Below, piece after piece: positions 59,259-64,000 of a DNA stretch of 64,000 nucleotides. Under the pieces are notes generated by a model that had not been told where the DNA came from, made no database searches, and saw only the letters and a list, made by a program, of their open reading frames with translations. Numbering within the stretch: the first letter of the stretch is position 1; the number at the start of each line of letters is the position of its first letter. Source of the DNA: Rufibacter psychrotolerans (GTDB lineage Bacteria; Bacteroidota; Bacteroidia; Cytophagales; Hymenobacteraceae). The stretch spans positions 124,001 to 188,000 of the forward strand of contig NZ_JAFFJV010000005.1 in NCBI RefSeq assembly GCF_016924645.1. Direction: 5' to 3'. The position numbers were made by a program, and so were the translations under genes.

Positions 59259-60140
59259 TTATGCCCCAATTTTCACCGAGGTCATGGTCAGTGAGCCGCC
59301 CACCATTTTATCGTTGAAGAACGAGGCCTCTTCGTCTTTGCCCTGCAGCCCCAGCGTGTACATGAGCGGCAGGTAGTGTTCCACCGTGGGGATAGCCAGC
59401 AGCGCTTCCTTGCCCAGGGTCTGGTAGTGGATGAGCGGCTGGTGGTCGCGGTTCAGGATGAGTTCCTTGAATTTCTCGTTCATGGAGTGGGTCCAGTCAT
59501 AGCCGCCACCGTTGATCATGGCCCAGTTCATCATGCGCAGGTTGTGCACCATGTTGCCGCTGCCGGCAATGAGCACGCCTTTCCTGCGCAGCGCCTGAAG
59601 CTCTTTGGCCAGATCATAGTGGTACTGCGGACCTTTGGTGTAGTCAATGCTGAGCTGCAGCACCGGAATGTTAGCCTCGGGGTACATGTGCCGGATGATG
59701 GTCCAGGTGCCGTGGTCCAGGCCCCAGTCATGGTCCAGTTCCACGTGGGCGCTTTTGATCAGGTCAACGGTTTCCTGGGCCAGCGCAGCATTGCCGGGAG
59801 CCGGGTACTGCACCGCGAACAGTTCTTTCGGGAAGCCTCCGAAATCATGGATAGTCTGCGGGAAATCCATGGCCGTGATCTTGGTGCCCTTGGTAAACCA
59901 GTGCGCCGATACCACCAACACCGCTTTAGGCGTGGGAATCTCCTGCGCCATCTTCTTCCAGCGTTGGCTGAACTCGTTGTCTTCAATGCCGTTCATAGGC
60001 GAGCCGTGCCCAATAAAGAGCACCGGCATGGTATAGTCCTGAGGCGTCAGTTCCTCGGTAAATTTCCGGAATGCGCTTAAAGTAGTCATGGTGATTGCTC
60101 CTGCTGCCAGTGATTTGATAAAAGTTCTCCGTTCCATCAT
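59259..60140 (-). CDS. ygiD: YgiD/DODA-type extradiol dioxygenase with Tat-like signal
   Basis: This 293-residue class III extradiol dioxygenase resembles 4,5-DOPA dioxygenase. The metal and acid-base residues are in VLFIGHGSPMNGIEDN, VLVVSAHWFT, LDHDWGLDHGTW and IAGSGNMVHNLRMMNW. The N-terminus MMERRTFIKSLAAGA is a twin-arginine-like signal (RRxFxK plus a hydrophobic region), so the enzyme may be exported folded. Related genes in enterobacteria lack such a signal. The substrate is unproven. It lies 123 bases downstream of the Crp-type regulator gene on the same strand. Confidence 0.88.
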   Translation of the reverse strand: MMERRTFIKSLAAGAITMTTLSAFRKFTEELTPQDYTMPVLFIGHGSPMNGIEDNEFSQRWKKMAQEIPTPKAVLVVSAHWFTKGTKITAMDFPQTIHDFGGFPKELFAVQYPAPGNAALAQETVDLIKSAHVELDHDWGLDHGTWTIIRHMYPEANIPVLQLSIDYTKGPQYHYDLAKELQALRRKGVLIAGSGNMVHNLRMMNWAMINGGGYDWTHSMNEKFKELILNRDHQPLIHYQTLGKEALLAIPTVEHYLPLMYTLGLQGKDEEASFFNDKMVGGSLTMTSVKIGA

Positions 60141-60263
60141 GTTGGTAAGTATGGATCAAGAAAAGTGACGTTGCCGCGGCAGCTACTGGCAAAACAACCT
60201 CTCTCTGCCGCAGGTTCACCATACAAAGATCGCGTGCGGCGGGGCCGAAAAGAATAAGGTAGT

Positions 60264-60854
60264 TTAAGAAATCGCCTGCCGGTACAAATCCAGCCCTTCG
60301 GATTTGATGGTGCTGAAGAACTCGGGCGTAATGCCCAAATATGAGGCGATGTGATACTGCGGAATGCGCTGGCTCAGGTCTGGGAACTTGAGCAGGAAAT
60401 CACGGTAGTTCTCGGCGGCCGTCTGCGTCATGCCGGTGAGCATCCGCTTCTTGAACGCGAAGTAGCCGTTTTGGAGCAGTTTCCGGAAAAACAGGTTGAA
60501 AACGGGACGCTCCTGCGTGAGCTGCTCAAAGGCATTGATGTTGATCTGCACGTACTGCGTAGCTTCCAGCGCCTGAATAGACAGCATAGCCGGTTTGTTG
60601 AACGCGATGTCGCTGATCCAGTAGCGTTCTACCGCAAACTCCAGATTCACCTCCTTGCCCGCCTTGTCAATGATAAACGACCGCAGACAACCCTTCTGCA
60701 CAAAGTAGATGGCGTGGTTCAACTCGCCCGTACGCAGCAAATACTCCTTCTTCTTCGCTTCCTGTGTGGTGCAAATAGCCAGGAACGCCGCTTCCTCCTC
60801 TGCGGTAAGCGTGACGTGTTGGGCAAGGGCGGCGGTGAGGAGGTTTTGGGGCAA
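60264..60854 (-). CDS. Crp/Fnr-family transcriptional regulator
   Basis: This 196-residue protein has a cyclic-nucleotide-binding-like beta roll (KKEYLLRTGELNHAIYFVQK, RSFIIDKAGKEVNLEF) and a short C-terminal helix-turn-helix with RIPQYHIASYLGITPEFFST. The Bacteroidota form lacks Fnr cysteines and a clear cAMP pocket. The only available start is a TTG at 60854. It begins four bases after the DUF5615 gene's stop, which suggests transcription with the toxin-antitoxin pair. It may regulate the following dioxygenase gene. Confidence 0.85.
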   Translation of the reverse strand: MPQNLLTAALAQHVTLTAEEEAAFLAICTTQEAKKKEYLLRTGELNHAIYFVQKGCLRSFIIDKAGKEVNLEFAVERYWISDIAFNKPAMLSIQALEATQYVQININAFEQLTQERPVFNLFFRKLLQNGYFAFKKRMLTGMTQTAAENYRDFLLKFPDLSQRIPQYHIASYLGITPEFFSTIKSEGLDLYRQAIS

Positions 60855-60858
60855 GACT

Positions 60859-61185
60859 TTATGATGTTGTAATGATGGTTGCTCCCGGCACCAATGGCGT
60901 AGCCAAGACTTCCTTCAACGCAGGAACAAGGGCCTTTAGCGTGATATAGGTGTTATCTGGAGCGGCCAGGACGAGAACCGGAACGGCGAATTTGGTGAGA
61001 TTCTGCTGGAATTGAAGGTTTCTATCAAAAGTTAGGAAGGCATCAAAACCTTCTGCCAGGAGCAACTGCATTAACTCTCCGTTCTTCTTCCCGTTCCACC
61101 CTTTGTCCCGCACGGTATAGATTTCATGTTCCTCGAAATCCAGCTTCAGTCGTTTAGGAAGGTTCTCGTCAAGCAGCAGTTTCAT
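60859..61185 (-). CDS. DUF5615 PIN-like protein (putative toxin)
   Basis: This 108-residue protein starts MKLLLDENLPKRLKLDFEEH with a PIN-like acidic site. FDAFLTFDRNLQFQQNLTK and a third block (VLVLAAPDNTY) complete the DUF5615 pattern. Members are predicted toxins paired with DUF433 antitoxins. Its first 17 bases overlap the end of the DUF433 gene, the usual arrangement. Nuclease activity is inferred, not shown. Confidence 0.87.
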   Translation of the reverse strand: MKLLLDENLPKRLKLDFEEHEIYTVRDKGWNGKKNGELMQLLLAEGFDAFLTFDRNLQFQQNLTKFAVPVLVLAAPDNTYITLKALVPALKEVLATPLVPGATIITTS

Positions 61186-61411
61186 ACAACTGCTCTATGT
61201 TTTTAGACGTGACCAGCTTTCCGGCTATTCCTAACACGGCTACGGCTTGTTCTCTATCTACGGTAGGAAAATCCTCTAAAAACTCATCCAGTGAAATCCC
61301 CTTTTCCAAATGCGCAAATAAAGTCTCAATAGGAACCCGGGTTCCTTTAAACACCGGCTGACCTGCCAGAATCTCTGGGTCAATGGCGATATAATCTTTG
61401 ATGGTTGCCAT
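61169..61411 (-). CDS. DUF433 protein (putative antitoxin)
   Basis: This 80-residue protein is read from the ATG at 61411. It has a DUF433 helix-turn-helix: DPEILAGQPVFKGTRVPIET, LEKGISLDEFLEDFP and VDREQAVAVLGIAG. It is the predicted antitoxin and autorepressor for the overlapping DUF5615 gene. The longer frame to 61552 would run into element copy F and is rejected. Confidence 0.87.
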   Translation of the reverse strand: MATIKDYIAIDPEILAGQPVFKGTRVPIETLFAHLEKGISLDEFLEDFPTVDREQAVAVLGIAGKLVTSKNIEQLYETAA

Positions 61412-61480
61412 GGTGAAGTATACGGAGAAGATGCCTTCAGGAGCGCGGTGAAATACCTTTAATATAATGCTGCTCTTTTC

Positions 61481-61570
61481 TGTCATCTTGGAAAGATCTT
61501 GAGAGAAGGCTAGAAAAGCGCTGGAGTAAACGTCAATACCATTCGCCCACAAAATCCTTTTAGGAGGACA
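61481..61570 (-). repeat. ~90-bp inverted-repeat element, copy F
   Basis: TGTCATCTTGGAAAGATCTT to AATCCTTTTAGGAGGACA. It is more diverged at the right end. The loop has CTAGAAAAGCG first, inverted relative to copies A, C and D. It lies 69 bases upstream of the DUF433 gene. Confidence 0.75.
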
Positions 61571-61597
61571 AGGAAAGTTCTTTGTAGAATGCTTTCA

Positions 61598-61662
61598 ATG
61601 GCGCGGAAGTTACTTCCGTGACTAACGAGTAAGAGAAAGTCACGGAAGTAACTTCCGCGCCA
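61598..61662. repeat. Double palindrome, GGAAGT(T/A)ACTTCC family
   Basis: Two copies (61598-61622 and 61638-61662) stand in inverted orientation 15 bases apart, each itself a palindrome. They match the copies at 11.6-11.9 kb. Confidence 0.75.
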
Positions 61663-61727
61663 TAGTCAGGAATGGCAGAAAACATCCCTATCCGCTCTCT
61701 AAAGGAAGAATCATCAAGAGGAGAATC

Positions 61728-61770
61728 TTCCGTTTTGGCCTGTTTTCTTAAAATTTGGTCCTAAACGGAA
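61728..61770. terminator. Shared-core hairpin at the nitronate monooxygenase 3' end
   Basis: CTTCCGTTTTGGCCTGTTTT pairs with the later AAATTTGGTCCTAAACGGAAG with mismatches. It is directly past the minus-strand stop at 61776. Confidence 0.65.
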
Positions 61771-61775
61771 GGGTA

Positions 61776-62720
61776 CTACCATTCCCCACAAAATCTCGCT
61801 TTCGCCTCCAGGAACTCCTGCCACATCTCCTGCACAATCTGCCCGGCGGGTTTAATGTCCTGTACAATGGCGGCGGCCTGGCCTATCTCCAGTTCGCCCT
61901 CTTCCAGGTCGCCCTCGTACATGCCGCGTTTGGCCCGGCGGGAACCTAGTAGTTCCGCTAACTCCAGGGGAGTGGCGCCCCGCAGTTCGGCGGCTTTCAC
62001 GTCCTGGTAGAACTTGTTTTTGAGCAGGCGCACGGGCGTGAGTTGTTTCAGGGAGAGTTCGGTGTCGCCTTCCTGGGCGGCTACCACGCGCTCCTTGAAG
62101 CTGGGATGCGCACTGGACTCTACGCTAGCCACAAACCGACTGCCTACCTGCACGCCCTCGGCTCCCAGCGCCAACGCACCGAAGATTCCCGCTCCGTTCG
62201 CAATGCCGCCTGCGGCAATAAGTGGTAAATTCACGGCTTGCCGCACCATGGGAATCAGGCAAAAGGTGGTCGTTTCCTCGCGGCCGTTGTGGCCCCCGGC
62301 TTCAAATCCTTCGGCCACAATGGCGTCTACTCCGGCTTCCTCGCACTTACGGGCAAACTTCACGTTGCTCACCACGTGCACCACTTTGGCCCCGTTCTCC
62401 TGCAGCACCTTGGTCCAGGTCTTAGGGTTACCCGCCGAGGTGACCACTACCGGCACTTTCTCTTCCAGGATGATTTTGAAATGCTCTTCCAGGTCTGGGT
62501 ACAGCAGCGGCACGTTCACGCCAAAGGGTTTATCCGTGGCCTTCTTGCATTTCTGAATGTGCTCGCGCAACGTGTCTGGGTACATGGAGCCGGCGCCAAT
62601 GAGGCCCAAGCCACCGGCATTGCTCACCGCCGAGGCCAGTTTCCAGCCGCTGCACCAGATCATGCCGGCTTGTATAATGGGGTACTGGATGTGAAAGAGT
62701 TGGGTGATTCTGTTGCTCAT
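61776..62720 (-). CDS. Nitronate monooxygenase family protein
   Basis: This 314-residue FMN enzyme of the 2-nitropropane dioxygenase/FabK fold is read from the ATG at 62720. PIIQAGMIWCSGWKLASAVS, GLGLIGAGSMYPDTLREHI, VVVTSAGNPKTW, IVAEGFEAGGHNGREET, LPLIAAGGIANGAGIFGALA and GAEGVQVGSRFVA are family blocks, including the catalytic-region His in AGGHNG. It may oxidise nitronates or act as an enoyl-ACP reductase-like enzyme; the substrate cannot be read from sequence. Confidence 0.9.
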   Translation of the reverse strand: MSNRITQLFHIQYPIIQAGMIWCSGWKLASAVSNAGGLGLIGAGSMYPDTLREHIQKCKKATDKPFGVNVPLLYPDLEEHFKIILEEKVPVVVTSAGNPKTWTKVLQENGAKVVHVVSNVKFARKCEEAGVDAIVAEGFEAGGHNGREETTTFCLIPMVRQAVNLPLIAAGGIANGAGIFGALALGAEGVQVGSRFVASVESSAHPSFKERVVAAQEGDTELSLKQLTPVRLLKNKFYQDVKAAELRGATPLELAELLGSRRAKRGMYEGDLEEGELEIGQAAAIVQDIKPAGQIVQEMWQEFLEAKARFCGEW

Positions 62721-62730
62721 GGTCTCAAGT

Positions 62731-62830
62731 ATCATGTAGCAAGTAGCAAGACTACAGCCTTGTTTGATGCTACATGATGGATGAATGTTCTACTATAAAG
62801 TCGTGCTACCTGATACGTGCTACTTGCTAC
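62731..62830. repeat. TACnTGCTAC repeats in inverted orientation
   Basis: The left part ATCATGTAGCAAGTAGCAAG is the complement of the right part's GTGCTACTTGCTAC and TGATAC units. It lies between the nitronate monooxygenase and nucleotidyltransferase genes and matches the tract at 11998-12030. Confidence 0.55.
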
Positions 62831-62836
62831 TAAAAA

Positions 62837-63835
62837 TCAGTGGCTAAAATCAATCTCAGTGCTGTCGCCAATGTTCAGGCGCTGGCTCAGGCCTTTCAGG
62901 GCAGAGTCTGAGCCCACCAGCGAGTCTTCCAGCACGGCGTAGCCCAGCTCGGCGTAGCCGCCGATGATGGAATTGCGCACAATGGTGTAGTTGAGGATAG
63001 CGCCTTCGCCAATGGCCACGTTGGGGCCCACAATGGAGTTGGAGATGTGCACCCCTTTGCCAATGCTCACTGGCGGAATAATGATGGTGTTGGGAAAGTC
63101 CAGGTGCTCGGTGCGCTTGAACTCGGGGCGGTTGAGCAGCGTGGCGTTGGCCTGCAGCAGCGTGTCTTTGCGGCCGCAGTCAAACCAGTGGTCTACGGTC
63201 AGAGGCACCATCTTCTCGCCGCTCTGGATCATGTGCATGAGCGCATCGGTGAGGTGGTACTCGTTCTGCGTCCTGATGTCCTGGGCAATGATGTGCTCCA
63301 GGGCCTCTGCCAGGTTAGCGGGATTGTTGATTTTGTAGAGCCCCACCAGCGCGAAGTTAGACTTAGGGATCTTGGGCTTTTCTACCACCTTGGTGATGAA
63401 CCCCTCGGCGTCCAGCTCGGCAATGCCAAACAAGGTGGGCGTCTTCACCATTTTCACCGCCAGGGTGGTGTGCTCCGCCGCAAAAAGCTGCTGCAGGTCT
63501 ACGTCTACAATGGTGTCGCCCAACTGGATGAGCAGGTCCTGTTCATGGCGGAACGTTTCGCGCGCGGCCCACAGGGCGTGCCCCAGCCCCTCGCGGGGCT
63601 GCTGCACCACAAACTCGGCCTGTATGTGCGGGTACTTGCGCTGCACGTAGTGCATGATCTTCTCGCCCAGGTAGCCAATCACAAAGACAAACTGGGTAAT
63701 GCCCGTGGCCTGCAGCCGTTCAATAATATGCCCCAGCATGGCTTTGCCGGCAATGGGCACCAGCGCCTTGGGTTGGGTGTGGGTGTGGGGCCGCAAACGG
63801 GCGCCCATGCCCGCTACCGGAATTAATGCTTTCAT
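62837..63835 (-). CDS. Sugar-phosphate nucleotidyltransferase (RmlA/GlmU-like)
   Basis: This 332-residue protein has an N-terminal NTP-transferase domain with the signature MGARLRPHTHTQPKALVPIA. FVIGYLGEKI, LIQLGDTIVDVDL (metal Asp), KVVEKPKIPKSNFALVGLYK and NEYHLTDALMHM follow. The C-terminal hexapeptide repeats (ISNSIVGPNVAIGEGAILNY) form a left-handed beta helix. Long RmlA-type or mannose-1-phosphate-type enzymes have this layout. The sugar and nucleotide cannot be fixed from sequence. It is the last complete gene in the window. Confidence 0.88.
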   Translation of the reverse strand: MKALIPVAGMGARLRPHTHTQPKALVPIAGKAMLGHIIERLQATGITQFVFVIGYLGEKIMHYVQRKYPHIQAEFVVQQPREGLGHALWAARETFRHEQDLLIQLGDTIVDVDLQQLFAAEHTTLAVKMVKTPTLFGIAELDAEGFITKVVEKPKIPKSNFALVGLYKINNPANLAEALEHIIAQDIRTQNEYHLTDALMHMIQSGEKMVPLTVDHWFDCGRKDTLLQANATLLNRPEFKRTEHLDFPNTIIIPPVSIGKGVHISNSIVGPNVAIGEGAILNYTIVRNSIIGGYAELGYAVLEDSLVGSDSALKGLSQRLNIGDSTEIDFSH

Positions 63836-63974
63836 ATCACCTGTAAAGGAGGCTTAACACCACAAGCTACACAATTTAGCGGTTTGTTTGGCATCTATCC
63901 CGCCAGAAGAACCTCCCGGGCGCCTTTCCTCCAAAATATTAATAGAGTTTTCTGAATATATAACGAGATGCCCT

Positions 63975-63982
63975 TATCTTTA
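63975..63982 (+). promoter_or_regulatory. Promoter -7-like element (TATCTTTA)
   Basis: A seven-of-eight match to TAnnTTTG near the right edge of the window, probably for a + strand gene beyond it. Confidence 0.3.
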
Positions 63983-64000
63983 GAAACCAACTTCTACGTA

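Noticed and set aside
1-64000. tRNA or rRNA genes
   Set aside because: I read the intergenic regions for cloverleaf arms and GTTCGA-type T-loops and found none; a tRNAscan run would be decisive.

Overview
The window looks like chromosomal DNA of a Bacteroidota bacterium, most likely order Cytophagales near Hymenobacteraceae (Rufibacter/Nibribacter/Pontibacter-like). The clues are a secreted protease with a type IX secretion tail, a SusC/ZnuD-like TonB receptor, many short lipoproteins, families such as DUF4783 and DUF4286, and the Bacteroidota promoter element TAnnTTTG in front of several genes. The genus is inferred; no rRNA gene is present to confirm it. Codon usage is GC-rich almost throughout. 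The clear exception is about 53.1-55.3 kb, which is visibly AT-richer.

Layout. 0-3 kb: the 3' end of lnt, an inositol-phosphatase-family gene, small zinc- and iron-related proteins. 3-10 kb: an MscS channel, a radical SAM/SPASM enzyme, a TlpA-like thioredoxin, radA and exported unknowns. 10-20.5 kb: an RsmF-like and an RlmI-like rRNA methyltransferase on either side of a repeat-rich gap, an M19 dipeptidase, a 900-residue MG2/TonB-plug protein, prfA, a beta-helix lipoprotein and YjbQ. 20.5-28.7 kb: envelope proteins, a bacteriophytochrome histidine kinase facing a small ABM monooxygenase, gpmI, a DUF4783 protein and nadC. 28.8-33.6 kb: mostly same-strand small membrane or lipoproteins, a methyltransferase, a ZIP transporter and purU. 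33.9-46.9 kb: a dGTPase-like gene, the secreted metalloprotease, a two-gene unit with an HTTM/carboxylase-like membrane protein, prolyl oligopeptidase, GNAT, a TonB-domain protein, an MFS transporter and TraB/GumN. 47-50.5 kb: a probable metal-uptake locus (His-rich membrane protein, TonB receptor, lipoprotein). 51-52.9 kb: htpG. 53.1-56.3 kb: two paralogous secreted proteins around an agmatine-deiminase-like enzyme. 56.5-64 kb: NamZ-like muramidase, a DoxX-like protein, a DOPA-dioxygenase-like protein with a possible Tat signal, a Crp/Fnr regulator behind a DUF433/DUF5615 toxin-antitoxin pair, nitronate monooxygenase and a sugar-phosphate nucleotidyltransferase.

Most genes are housekeeping or envelope genes. 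The least ordinary content is non-coding. Several families of palindromic repeats sit between genes: (i) a ~90-bp element with ~30-bp inverted arms, six copies (33.7, 50.8, 53.0, 54.2, 58.0, 61.5 kb); (ii) REP-like palindromes at 11.4-11.9, 50.7-50.9 and 61.6 kb, one pair forming a near-perfect 40-bp inverted repeat around a copy of element (i); (iii) a recurrent intergenic hairpin with a shared core, found at gene ends and also between divergent genes; (iv) a 20-bp-period tandem array that runs into the edge of one element copy. No transposase, CRISPR array, tRNA or rRNA gene was recognised. All functional calls were made by eye from motifs, without database searches.
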